Positions 1 through 8,786 of a stretch of DNA of 45,194 bases are shown here, piece by piece. The position numbers were made by a program, and so were the translations under genes. Each line of letters opens with the position of its first letter. The first letter of the stretch is position 1. The notes under the pieces are model-generated. The model made no database searches and had not been told where the DNA came from. It worked only from the letters and a program-made list of their open reading frames with translations. The DNA is taken from positions 1 through 45,194 of the forward strand of contig JAIRKT010000072.1 of assembly GCA_031259965.1 (NCBI GenBank), read 5' to 3'. This DNA is from Christensenellaceae bacterium (GTDB taxonomy: Bacteria > Bacillota > Clostridia > Christensenellales > DTU072).

Positions 1-714
1 CCGTGTAACCGCCCAACCTGCGGGCAAATCCTCCAACTTCTCATAATTGGATTTATGCGAAGTTGTAACCCGTGCTAAAAGCTCGCTCGCAGGCTCGTCC
101 ATCGGGTCTTGCGGAACAAGTTTTCCGCGCATAGCAAGGTCGAGTTTTTTTGATTTTGTTAGCGCGGCAATGGATGCTAAACCGTTTTGCTCTCGATCTA
201 TTGTATCAATAACTTGAAAAGAGTTTTTAATTTGTAAAACAATTCGGACTTGCTCGTTGAGCGGCGGCAAAGCGCATGGCAGCCTTGCAAACAACTTTTT
301 ATTGAGATGCGGAATGGCCGAGCCGGTTTTGTTTTCGCGTAGCTTTTTCTTTTGCAAAGCAAGGAAAAACTCCAAAAATCCGTTGTTTATTGCTTGCGAA
401 TGTTTTAATATGCGAAAAGTGCTACCCATATAACCGCGCTCGTTTATGTCGAAAACTTCGCCTAAATTTTCGCCGTCAACAAGTATAACCTTATCGCCGT
501 TTTGCAATAGTATTCCGGATTCTTGGCTAATGGCTTCTTTCTTGCCACGCAAATATAACGCCTATAAATACGGCAATTTCTCGCCGGTATGTGCGTTGCC
601 GTTATCAAGCCAACAAACATTTTCAAGGCATACCCACGCCCAGTTTGACGGTATTTCAAACGACAAATCGTTTTCGATATCGCCGCATACTTTCCCCTCG
701 AAGTAAATACGTAT
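1..714 (-). pseudogene. hsdS: Type I restriction specificity subunit HsdS, broken
   Basis: HsdS sets the DNA target of a type I restriction-modification enzyme through two target-recognition domains (TRDs) joined by conserved helices. Reading minus from 714, the frame gives the family landmarks in order: FEIPSNWAW opening TRD1, DNGNAHTGEKLPYL, LRGKKEA, VDGENLGEVF, the LPPLNEQVRI start of the central helix, then LDLAMRGKLVPQDPMDEPASELL and LEDLPAGWAVTR leading into TRD2, which lies off the left edge. Two lesions are visible. A TAG at 562-564 interrupts the frame between PYL and ALYLRGKK. The usual N-terminal stretch of roughly 80 residues is missing, with a TGA at 715-717. No hsdM or hsdR is in view. 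The segment is more GC-rich than everything right of 2.1 kb, which suggests transfer. I am confident of the family and of the damage; a sequencing error at the TAG is possible. Confidence 0.85.
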
Positions 715-800
715 TCACAAGACTAGTCAAACGCATAACGGTTAGAGGACGGGACGACATAACGTTCGAGTTTAAGGACGAAACCGATGTCAAGGCATAA
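711..800 (+). pseudogene. Possible C-terminal tail of a large serine recombinase
   Basis: A 29-codon stretch ends at TAA 798-800 and reads VFTRLVKRITVRGRDDITFEFKD followed by a short tail. This resembles the extreme C-terminus of large serine recombinases, where a 'Lv.ritV.g.ddi.feFkdg' strand pattern is common. The similarity starts where the hsdS similarity on the opposite strand stops (about 711-714), so 711-714 looks like a join between two gene fragments. The identification rests on a short pattern only. It could be chance coding-like sequence. Confidence 0.35.
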
Positions 801-1050
801 AACCTTGTCGCTCTTTTTTATCCTAGTTTGCCACTTTAATTTGCCTATAGTGGTTGATCTTGTATAATTGGAATTTATCTATTCATATAAAAATTAAAAA
901 AAATCATGATTTTCAGGCTGTGGAAAGCCAGAATTATAGGGTTTAGCACAAACTTTTCTGCATAGCAAATCTGCAAGTGCCACTTGCAGATTTGACGTAG
1001 TACCACATAATAACGCTTTTAGACAAAGTAGCAGACAAAACCGCATACAC
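801..1050. other. Spacer between gene fragments, with small hairpins
   Basis: No gene is seen. The left half is AT-rich (about 820-905), unlike the flanking fragments. A short hairpin (GGCT/AGCC around 916-929) and the 27-bp palindrome at 967-993 lie in it. The frame of the downstream nuclease stays open back to 940 but offers no family similarity and no good start. Confidence 0.5.
967..993. repeat. Perfect 27-bp palindrome
   Basis: AAATCTGCAAGTG and its exact reverse complement flank a single central C (13+1+13). It lies 58 bp before the point where the truncated nuclease frame begins. There is no T-run on either side, so it does not look like an intrinsic terminator. It could be a protein-binding site, a transposon subterminal hairpin or a recombination site. 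Confidence 0.7.
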
Positions 1051-1728
1051 GTGGTAGCCGCTAAGACAATAGAAAATGGGTGGTCAAAGAATGTTTTAGT
1101 GCACCAAATAGAGTCAAAACTTTTTGAGAGACAGGCAATCGGAACAAAGGCTACCAACTACGAAAGGCTTTTGCCGTCGCCGCGGAGCGAGCTTACGAGG
1201 GATACTTTTAAAAACCCCTACGTTTTCGATTTCATAGAAGTTCGCGACGATATAATCGAGCGCAAGATTGAAAACGAGCTCGTGTCGAACATAACAAAGA
1301 CGCTTCTTAAACTCGGAGCGGGCTTCGCTTTTATCACAACCAATACCACATTACGGTCGGGGAACGAGGATTTTTACATGGACCTTTTATTCTACAATAC
1401 GAGGTTGCGTTGCTATGTAGTCGTCGAGTTGAAAGCAGGAAAATTCAAGCCCGAATACGCAGGCAAGCTGAATTTTTACCTTTTTGTGGTGGACGATATG
1501 CTCAAGCACGAAACGGACAATCCGAGCATCGGAATTTTGCTTTGCAAAGAGCGGGACAAGCTGATTGCCAAATACGCTTTGAAAGACATGACCAAACCGA
1601 TGGGCGTTTCGGAATATAAGCTGTCGGACTTTGTGCCCGAGGAATTCGAAAGCACTTTGCCAAGCGCAGAGGACATAGAAAAGCGTATTAAAATGCGCTT
1701 AGACATTAACGAGGACGGGGACAACTAA
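1051..1728 (+). pseudogene. YhcG/DUF1016 family PDDEXK nuclease, N-terminal domain missing
   Basis: The 225 residues match the C-terminal half of the YhcG (DUF1016) family, predicted PD-(D/E)xK nucleases often found near type I restriction loci. Visible landmarks are KTIENGWS, VLVHQIESKL, NPYVFDFIEV, and the nuclease core with Asp in YMDLLFYN and the E-x-K of VVVELKAGKFKPEYAGKLNFYL. The putative catalytic residues are therefore intact. Family members are usually about 340-390 aa with a DUF1016_N winged-helix domain first; here similarity begins only a few residues after the GTG at 1051, and no SD sequence precedes it. The gene is most likely 5'-truncated, like the neighbouring hsdS. A functional short form from GTG cannot be excluded. 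Confidence 0.8.
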
Positions 1729-2005
1729 TGGAACGAGAAAAAATACAGCCGCCATGGTGGGGCATATTTGAGATAACAGAGGCAATCGCAAGGATGTTAG
1801 AAATAAAGTGCGGCTTTGCGGTGGATATGGGCTGTACGATTGCGGTGACAAGCGCGAACACCAACACGCATACGATAAACGAAAAGTCGGTAAAACGGGT
1901 AAAAATAACAAACCACACCGCAAAACGGCGCATTCAACGCGAAAAAAAGCAAATAAAAACGGCGCAAAGGATCGTTTTATACGCGGCCCTTGCGCCGTCC
2001 GTCTA

Positions 2006-2081
2006 TGGTGGAGATGAGGGGATTCGAACCCCTGACCTATGCATTGCGAACGCATCGCTCTTCCAACTGAGCCACACCCCC
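2006..2081 (-). tRNA. tRNA-Ala (anticodon CGC), CCA encoded
   Basis: On minus, 2081 to 2006 folds as a complete 76-nt cloverleaf: acceptor GGGGGTG with CATCTCC (two G-U pairs), D stem GCTC/GAGC, anticodon stem ATGCG/TGCAT with loop TTCGCAA, a 5-nt variable loop, T arm AGGGG-TTCGAAT-CCCCT, discriminator A and an encoded CCA. The anticodon CGC reads GCG (Ala). A CGC-anticodon Ala tRNA is less expected in such an AT-rich genome, where UGC usually suffices, so the gene may belong with the GC-richer left segment. Its 3' end faces that segment; tRNA 3' ends are classic integration sites. Confidence 0.93.
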
Positions 2082-2907
2082 AAATTTAATTAATTTAAGC
2101 AGCAAAATAATAAGGTTAAATTTTTATATTCAATACCACGTATGACAATAATAAATAACATTAAAACGCTAAATGCTTTTTTATTTATAAGATTTAAATC
2201 ATTATCTATATTGAAAAGCTTGTTTCAGTAAAATGAAAATTGGCATCTAATTTAAACATTACTAATCAACTATCTACATAGTCATTTATTGTATATTATT
2301 ATAACACCACAACCCATCTAAAGCAAGAAATATCTATTAATAACATTTAAGTTTTGAAAAAAATCATTATAACATTTAAGGTGAGAATTGAAGTTTTCTT
2401 TTTTATTAAATACAATTCAAATATGTGTCGTGTTTAAACCCAACATAAATTGATTTAAATTTTATTTATATATGTGAATTTTATGTTGTTTGCTCCCTTT
2501 ATTAACTGATCAAAACGGCATCTCCTCATATCAGTTATCTTTTTTGTTGTTTACTGCAAGCCTATCTTTAATTTTGATCTTTAAATAAAATATTCTCCGT
2601 TATATAAATAGCCTTCAAGCGTATTTTTATATTAATTCAATTCAATAAAAAGTAATGAACCTACAAGATCTAGCTATGTCATTACAAAACAATGTCATTC
2701 AAATCCTTCAGGGTGTATAAGTTTAATACCAGTAAAGCTTTTTATGTGTTTTTTACTACAATTATTAACACTATTAATATATGCGACTTTTGATTATAAT
2801 CTTTAAATATTGTTTATTATGATTAGTACAAAAGTATAAAGAAAATAAGTGCGTTTTATGGATGACTTTTAATATTCATTTTCACTTGAACAAAAGACTT
2901 TTATGCC
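2082..2907. other. AT-rich intergenic region, no gene seen
   Basis: Base composition drops sharply immediately right of the tRNA. The only structures I see are weak: a 9-bp inverted repeat CAACATAAA/TTTATGTTG at 2441-2488 with a long loop, and AACTGAT...ATCAGTT followed by a T-rich run near 2505-2545, which could be a poor plus-strand terminator. No coding frame of note. Confidence 0.5.
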
Positions 2908-4176
2908 CTATAATTGTGATTCTTCCCCTTGTTTACTAACTAAATCATTGTTTTCTTTCATTTTAATCTCTTCAAACATTCGATTCAATTCTGCTTTTGA
3001 AACCGACTTAACCTTAAATATGAACATTATGTAATGAGCTAAAATTACCAGTCCTAAAACAATTCGCATAGCAAGCACATCAACCAAAATGATTGGTATG
3101 CTTATTAGTATTGTAATCAATAGTAGAATCTTCACTTTGTTCGCGTTAGTCATAGCTCTAGTCTTGAGAAAAGGTTCCAGATGCTTTTTATATATCCCAG
3201 TTGATTTGAACCATTTTTCAAATTTGGACGAACCTTTTGTATAACAGACTAAAGTTATGATAAAAAAAGGTGTTGATGGTAATACAGGGAGCACTATCCC
3301 TACAACGCCTAATCCTAGAGTAATACTCCCTATTACCAACAAAATTACATTTAATACTTTTTTTGAATACTTCCTATTTTTATCATTGGCTGTCCCATCT
3401 GGCTCTTTTAGAATAACCTCATTTGCATCAATGTTTAAAGTTAACTGTGCATTCAAATCATAGCATGCCTCATTAAACATCATTTTGGATTCTAGCGCCT
3501 TCTTTAGTTTATCTTGAATTCGCGCGTCAGTCATATTACCATATTCTAATATGCAATTATCATGCATAATTATCACATCATCAATTTGAGATGTTTTTAT
3601 ATTCTTTTGGTTTAAATAAACCAAAAGACTAATATCTAAATTCTTTAACAACTTCACCGCATTTATTAAATAGGGAAATTTAACATCACCTTCTAGCTTT
3701 TCAAATAGATTATCTAATAACACTACACTGGTTTTATTAATATACAATAGTATAATAAATAATTGCAAACACATTTCACTAGTTAATTCGCTTATTAGTT
3801 TTTCTAAAAATTTAGTGTCTATGTCGTTTTCATATAACAAATTTAAGAGTTTATTATAATCCAATTTATGGTTTTGTTTGGCAATTATAGCTTCAATTAA
3901 GGCTTTGATAGGAAAATTAATAAAATCATAATTAATTCCAAAATTATTACTTGCATATTGCAAAATCTCAACACTTGATATAAAATGTAGTTTATTACAG
4001 TCTAGAGTTGTAAAACCCTTGTTTTCATAGTTGATTTCAAATGGTAGAGAATTGTTATACGCATTAACATTTGTATCAAGAAGTAGAGTGACAGTGCCTT
4101 TTCTTAGAAAACATTTATTATGTTCAAATATTAGTTTTTCACAATGATTAGTAAAAACAACATCTTGAAGATTCAT
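2908..4176 (-). CDS. Degenerate ABC-type ATPase domain fused to DUF454 (YbaN-like) membrane domain
   Basis: The protein is about 422 aa. Residues 1-~230 have the layout of an ABC ATPase (N-terminal strand, P-loop region, signature, Walker B, H-loop region), but the catalytic residues are gone. The P-loop is LLLDTNVNAYNNSL, where the Walker A Lys aligns with Tyr. The signature is ELTSEMCLQL. Walker B reads SVVLLDNLFEKLE, with Asn in place of the catalytic Glu. The segment IDDVIIMHDNCILEYGN matches the usual post-H-loop strand. After a linker, the C-terminal ~130 residues match DUF454: LGLGVVGIVLPVLPSTPFF, then KWFKSTGIYKKHLEPF and two more membrane segments. I choose ATG 4176 because AAGG lies 6 nt upstream and the ABC-like fold begins right there; upstream ATGs at 4197 and 4218 lack SD. 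The DUF454 call is firm, the pseudo-ATPase is inferred from motif order, and the function is unknown. Confidence 0.75.
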   Translation of the reverse strand: MNLQDVVFTNHCEKLIFEHNKCFLRKGTVTLLLDTNVNAYNNSLPFEINYENKGFTTLDCNKLHFISSVEILQYASNNFGINYDFINFPIKALIEAIIAKQNHKLDYNKLLNLLYENDIDTKFLEKLISELTSEMCLQLFIILLYINKTSVVLLDNLFEKLEGDVKFPYLINAVKLLKNLDISLLVYLNQKNIKTSQIDDVIIMHDNCILEYGNMTDARIQDKLKKALESKMMFNEACYDLNAQLTLNIDANEVILKEPDGTANDKNRKYSKKVLNVILLVIGSITLGLGVVGIVLPVLPSTPFFIITLVCYTKGSSKFEKWFKSTGIYKKHLEPFLKTRAMTNANKVKILLLITILISIPIILVDVLAMRIVLGLVILAHYIMFIFKVKSVSKAELNRMFEEIKMKENNDLVSKQGEESQL

Positions 4177-4290
4177 GATAACCTTAAATTTCTTCATCGG
4201 TGTGTGACGAAAAAACAACTATTTATTTATAATTCACTGTATGATTTGCTTATTTGATTTAGGTTTGCAAGCTTTGATTTTAATATTAAA

Positions 4291-4322
4291 TGCCGTGAGA
4301 CAATGTTTATCATCTCACGGCA
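4291..4322 (-). terminator. Hairpin downstream of metE
   Basis: A perfect 10-bp stem TGCCGTGAGA/TCTCACGGCA with a 12-nt loop sits 39 bp after the metE stop. On minus it is followed by TTTAATATT, a modest U-tract. It stands out from the AT-rich surroundings and is a likely terminator for metE. Confidence 0.75.
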
Positions 4323-4360
4323 CAAAATTAAGTTTATATTTTATTCTATCCAAAGGTTAT

Positions 4361-6619
4361 TTACAATTGTGCCCTAACGCTTTTTGCTGCTTCTATTAGA
4401 TTTGTGAGGCTCGCTAGTGTCTCTTTTACATCTCTTGTTTTTAATCCACAATCAGGGTTTACCCAAACTTTCTCTTTAGGTATTACCTTTAAAATATTAT
4501 TAATAACACTGACAATTTCATCAACACTGGGAACACGTGGTGAGTGTATATCATATACACCAGGACCAACCTGAGTCTCAAAATTGGAATCTTTCAAAGA
4601 TTTAAGTATCTCAAGAGATGATCTACTCGCTTCAAATGAAATAACATCAGCATCCATATCGTCTATTTCTTTTATTATATCATCAAACTCACTATAACAC
4701 ATATGTGTATGAATTTGTGTCTCAGGTTTTACACCACTATGAGTTAATCTAAATGCGGGGATAGCCCAATCTAAATATTTTTTATTCCAATCTTCTTTTC
4801 TTATTGGTAATTTTTCTCGCAGCGCAGCCTCATCTATTTGAATTATCTTGATTCCATTTTTTTCAAGATCCAAGACCTCATCTCTAATAGCCAATGCAAT
4901 TTGCAAAACTGATTGAGAAATTTCTATATCTGCTCTAGGAAAAGACCAATTTAAAATTGTTATTGGACCAGTTAACATGCCTTTCACAGGTTTTGTCGAT
5001 AAGCTTTGTGCATATTTCGAAATATCAACTGTGATTGGTTTCGTTCTATATACGTCAGAAAATATAATAGGTGGTTTAACACATCTAGTGCCATATGATT
5101 GAACCCATGCAAATTTGGTAAATATAAATCCGTTCAAATTCTCACCAAAAAACTCAACCATGTCATTTCTTTCAAATTCGCCATGCACTAATACATCAAA
5201 TCCAAGATCCTCTTGCAAATTTATGCACTCTTTAATATACCCTTTAATATTGCTCTCATATTCATCACATGTGCATTTTCCTGATTTGTAATTAGACCTA
5301 TTAATCCGCACTTTTCTAGTCTGAGGAAAAGATCCTATTGTTGTCGTAGGCAGAACTGGTAAGTTTAATGCATCCTTTTGCAAAGCAACTCTATCAGAAC
5401 GGTTTGGTAATCTAATGTAGTCGGCGTCTGTAAGATTTGAAATACGAGTTGTCACTTCAGACGTGATATTATTTGATGATTTGAATAATTCATCATTTTC
5501 TAAGAGTTGCTCTGTTATTTTTCCAGTATCAATTACAGTAGAGATCTCTTTTAGTTCTTTGAGTTTTTCTTGTGCAAAAGATAGTTTGCTTAATTGAAAC
5601 TCAGATAAACCCTTTTCTAATGTGGTAGTATATGGAACATGTAAAAGCGAACATGACGTTGACAATACAATATTTTTAACTTTTTTCATTAATTCTTTAA
5701 TTAATGCGAAAATTTTGGAATATTCACTCTTCCAAATATTTTTTCCGTTTATAACACCTGCAAACAAGCATAGATTTTCAGGCATTCCATATTTATTAAC
5801 TAATTCTAAAGTTTTTTCACCTTCTACAAAATCAAGGCCTAAACCATTAAAACCCATTTTGAGAACATCTCTATATACGTCTCTAATATCACCAAAATAT
5901 GTCTGGAGAATAATATTAATTAGAGGTTTACCCGCCAATATCTTTTTGTATATTGCTTTAAAAATTTTGATATCATCTTGTGTTAAATCTGTTACGAGAA
6001 TTGGCTCATCCATTTGGATAAATTTACAACCATCATATGCTAATTCTTTTATAATCTCAACATAAGCATCAGCAATGCTTTTTACAAAGTCAATTTCTCT
6101 TTTCTTACCATAATATTTGGCAAGCTTCAAAAATGTGAATGGTCCTATTAGAACGGCCTTAGGATCTATCCCTATTTCTTTGGCTTCTAAAAATTCATTT
6201 AAAATCTTGGTATCAGACAATTCTATCTTTGTTTCATCATCAATTTCAGGGGTTATGTAATGATAATTTGTATTAAACCATTTCTTCATAGAAGAAGCCT
6301 TTACGTCTATATCACCATCTTGATAACCTTTTGCTATTGCAAAATACAAATCCTCTTTACACAAATTAAGATCTCTATGCCTCTTTGGAATAACACCTAA
6401 CATAATAGATGTGTCTAACATTCCATCATAAAAGGAAAAATCACCAACGCTCACCATATCTATGCTTTCATTTTGTATTTTAAGGTGTTCGACTCGTAAA
6501 TTCTTAGCACCTTCATTTAATTCATCTAAAGTAATCTCTTTTTTAAAATATCTCTCTGTTAAAAACTTTAACTCCCGGTTTTTACCGATTCGAGGAAATC
6601 CAACGATTGTTGTATTCAT
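4361..6619 (-). CDS. metE: Cobalamin-independent methionine synthase MetE
   Basis: This enzyme makes methionine in the cytoplasm by moving a methyl group from methyl-tetrahydrofolate polyglutamate to homocysteine, without B12. At 752 aa it has the usual full length with both barrel halves. The N-terminus GFPRIGKNRELKF is typical. The C-terminal zinc site is intact: His639 and Cys641 in THMCYSEF, Glu663 in ISFEASRSS, Cys724 in VNPDCGLKTR. IGSFPQTRKVR opens the catalytic half. The ATG is preceded by AAGGAG at good spacing. It is a single-gene unit with its own promoter, a palindromic operator (6642-6667) and a terminator hairpin (4291-4322). I see no SAM riboswitch or T-box in the short leader. 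Confidence 0.97.
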   Translation of the reverse strand: MNTTIVGFPRIGKNRELKFLTERYFKKEITLDELNEGAKNLRVEHLKIQNESIDMVSVGDFSFYDGMLDTSIMLGVIPKRHRDLNLCKEDLYFAIAKGYQDGDIDVKASSMKKWFNTNYHYITPEIDDETKIELSDTKILNEFLEAKEIGIDPKAVLIGPFTFLKLAKYYGKKREIDFVKSIADAYVEIIKELAYDGCKFIQMDEPILVTDLTQDDIKIFKAIYKKILAGKPLINIILQTYFGDIRDVYRDVLKMGFNGLGLDFVEGEKTLELVNKYGMPENLCLFAGVINGKNIWKSEYSKIFALIKELMKKVKNIVLSTSCSLLHVPYTTTLEKGLSEFQLSKLSFAQEKLKELKEISTVIDTGKITEQLLENDELFKSSNNITSEVTTRISNLTDADYIRLPNRSDRVALQKDALNLPVLPTTTIGSFPQTRKVRINRSNYKSGKCTCDEYESNIKGYIKECINLQEDLGFDVLVHGEFERNDMVEFFGENLNGFIFTKFAWVQSYGTRCVKPPIIFSDVYRTKPITVDISKYAQSLSTKPVKGMLTGPITILNWSFPRADIEISQSVLQIALAIRDEVLDLEKNGIKIIQIDEAALREKLPIRKEDWNKKYLDWAIPAFRLTHSGVKPETQIHTHMCYSEFDDIIKEIDDMDADVISFEASRSSLEILKSLKDSNFETQVGPGVYDIHSPRVPSVDEIVSVINNILKVIPKEKVWVNPDCGLKTRDVKETLASLTNLIEAAKSVRAQL

Positions 6620-6641
6620 GCATATCTCCTTGTCTCATGCT

Positions 6642-6667
6642 TTCACAATTAAAATTTTAATTGTGAA
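6642..6667 (-). promoter_or_regulatory. 26-bp perfect palindrome, probable metE operator
   Basis: TTCACAATTAAAA and its exact complement abut without a spacer, centred between 6654 and 6655. The site lies just downstream of the TATAAT at 6682-6677 and upstream of the metE SD, where a bound dimer would block transcription. Position and symmetry are seen; the repressor identity is unknown. Confidence 0.65.
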
Positions 6668-6676
6668 TCGCATAAT

Positions 6677-6705
6677 ATTATACACTAAAAATATAAAAAA
6701 CGAAA
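6677..6705 (-). promoter_or_regulatory. metE promoter
   Basis: On minus, TATAAT at 6682-6677 is a perfect -10. A weak -35 (TTTCGT, 6705-6700) lies 17 bp upstream. The weak -35 fits a regulated promoter. Confidence 0.5.
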
Positions 6706-6834
6706 ATTATAATAAAGCAAAAAACCAACTTCAATAATTCCTTTTTTCCGTCTATACTCTTGAATACCGCTTATTAAGTTGTCAGTGCATCTTTATTAAA
6801 AAGTCAACAGCTTGTTTTTTACTTTTTTTAATCT

Positions 6835-6888
6835 TTGCAAGGTATAACACTTATATAACTTGCAATTTACACATTTTTTTTGTAAAAT
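6835..6888 (+). promoter_or_regulatory. Promoter of the DUF885 gene with inverted repeat over the -35
   Basis: TTGCAA (6860-6865), a 17-bp spacer and TAAAAT (6883-6888) form a promoter. An inverted repeat TTGCAAG (6835-6841)/CTTGCAA (6859-6865) has its right arm on the -35, so it may be an operator. Confidence 0.5.
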
Positions 6889-6943
6889 ATTATATCATAT
6901 GTTAACAACATATGTTATAACCTTACTAACGGAAAACCCTAAT

Positions 6944-8743
6944 ATGAAATTTTCAAAAACTAAACTTTTTTCCATATCAATTTGCATTTTACTTTGCATT
7001 TCTCTTTTGTTCAGTTTAATAGCTTGTAATAACGACGATTTACAGAATCAAAATGGTCAGACTGATGATATCCCAACATTTAGTGAAATAGCTGAATATC
7101 TTTTTACCCTTATTTTAGATGGGGATGGCCTTTACATAAACACTTTGCTAGATTATCCCGAATTGTTTGATTTTACCTCGTATGATATTGCGCTTCCGAT
7201 TCCGACATATGACGATGCTGATTCTCAGCTCATGAGCAGTTTAGCTTATGTTAGTATGGCAGAAGAAATTATGAATTATGAATGTAAAACATTAGATGAT
7301 GAAATAACACAAAATTTTTTATATAATACATTTATCAATTACTCACAATACAACAATTATTATTTTAGGGAGTTCTTAGGCAATAATGGTGTTGTAGCAA
7401 ATATTCCTACACATTTAGAAATATTCCAATTTAAAAGCGAACGTGATATTGATTTGTATATTGATTATATGGAAAAGTTAAGTATAACTTTTGACGACTA
7501 TCTTTATTTTGAAAGATTCCGAGCAAAAAATGGCTATGGAAGATCAGATTCCTTTTATGAAAGCGCAATTACCGCTTATAAAAATATCATAGATGAAACC
7601 ACTGATCCTAGTCTTCATAGTTTTACAACAGATTTCAACGACAAAATTGAGAACGTTAGATTCGAATTATCTTCGTCTGAAATAACAACTTATAAAAACC
7701 AGAACCAAAGAGCTGTTAACAATCTTTTAGACGCATACGAGGATTTAATTGAGGGAATTGAAGATTTCTTGCTTGAATATCCCACGGAAACTAGAAATCA
7801 AGGCGGGCTCGCCTTATTTGAGGGTGGACAGGAGTACTATAAGGCCTTATTCAAAATGAAAACTGGATCTTCAGACACAATTGAAGCGGCGGTTAATAAG
7901 TTGGTTGTAAGTACTAAAAATCATTATAATTTAGCAACTATTTATTCCAATTATGGGGGTTCGATAGATGCTTTAGAAGCATATTATGAAACAGAAGCCA
8001 ATGCTTTTACTGTCGAAAACGCAACAGCTGTATTTGAAGATTTAAAAAGCAGTTTAGCAGATATTATGCCAGGCATCTCAAATTTTCCATCTGTTGATAT
8101 TAATCTTTTAAAACCAAGTCAACGGTCCGAATTTGTATCAGCATATTATGTTGATTCGGCTATTGATAATTTAAATGCCACAGAAAATATTTATATTAAT
8201 CCTGATCACAATTCTAGTCTTCTGTATAGTTTAATTGCGCATGAAGGATATCCAGGGCATCTTTACCAAAATGTATATCTTAAAAACAATAATGTTAACA
8301 AAATTCGTCAGCTTCTTTCTAATACTTGTTTTTCAGAAGGTTGGGCTGTTTATGTTGAGGAGATAGTCGCTCCATATTTTTCAGATAACACTATTCTTAA
8401 GAATTCATATTTACTTTCGACATATTCTGAAAAACTATCTCGTGATCTTATTGCATTAGTCGATATTTTTGTAAATTACTATGGTTTATCTTTAGATGAG
8501 GTAATTTCTAAATTAAATATTTATGAGGTAAATTATTTTGGAGATGGAACTGCGAAATCTTTTTATAACCAAGCGGTATTACTCCCAGGCCTTTACCTTC
8601 CATACGCATATGGTGACATTATGATTAAGGAAATCAAATCTACCTATTTCGAAAATGCTTCAAGTTTTGATTTTCATGAGGCATTACTTAAAATAGGCCC
8701 TGTTGATTTTGACACATTAGCCAAATACATTATGTTAGTCTAG
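6944..8743 (+). CDS. DUF885 family lipoprotein, predicted zinc metallopeptidase
   Basis: From ATG 6944 the protein is 599 aa. It has a basic N-terminus, a hydrophobic segment and the lipobox SLIAC, so it is an exported lipoprotein on the outer face of the membrane. The upstream ATG at 6860 overlaps the promoter and would put 28 residues before the signal peptide, so I reject it. The core carries HEGYPGH (from His433) and, some 30 residues later, SEGWAVYVEE, the HExxH-like and Glu motifs of DUF885 proteins, a gluzincin-like group with some members reported to act as peptidases. LALFEGGQEYYKALF matches the 'G..yY...l' element of the family. It has its own promoter and terminator (8787-8822). 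The family is clear; the substrate is unknown. Confidence 0.88.
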   Translation: MKFSKTKLFSISICILLCISLLFSLIACNNDDLQNQNGQTDDIPTFSEIAEYLFTLILDGDGLYINTLLDYPELFDFTSYDIALPIPTYDDADSQLMSSLAYVSMAEEIMNYECKTLDDEITQNFLYNTFINYSQYNNYYFREFLGNNGVVANIPTHLEIFQFKSERDIDLYIDYMEKLSITFDDYLYFERFRAKNGYGRSDSFYESAITAYKNIIDETTDPSLHSFTTDFNDKIENVRFELSSSEITTYKNQNQRAVNNLLDAYEDLIEGIEDFLLEYPTETRNQGGLALFEGGQEYYKALFKMKTGSSDTIEAAVNKLVVSTKNHYNLATIYSNYGGSIDALEAYYETEANAFTVENATAVFEDLKSSLADIMPGISNFPSVDINLLKPSQRSEFVSAYYVDSAIDNLNATENIYINPDHNSSLLYSLIAHEGYPGHLYQNVYLKNNNVNKIRQLLSNTCFSEGWAVYVEEIVAPYFSDNTILKNSYLLSTYSEKLSRDLIALVDIFVNYYGLSLDEVISKLNIYEVNYFGDGTAKSFYNQAVLLPGLYLPYAYGDIMIKEIKSTYFENASSFDFHEALLKIGPVDFDTLAKYIMLV

Positions 8744-8786
8744 TTTAAATATTAATTCATTTCAATTTCAATTTGTTCCTTTGCTT

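Noticed and set aside
562-564. TAG as a sense codon (stop reassignment)
   Set aside because: Several complete genes in the window end at TAG (mraZ, ftsH, the DUF885 gene, the 41640 gene), so TAG is a working stop here.
462-659. Minus 65-codon frame within hsdS
   Set aside because: It is an out-of-frame shadow; the true HsdS motifs lie in another minus frame interrupted by the TAG at 562-564.
1728-2093. A 121-codon plus frame overlapping the nuclease stop (TAATG) and ending in GGDEGIRTPDL
   Set aside because: Its end is the antisense of the tRNA-Ala, a well-known false protein signature, and the rest shows no family similarity.
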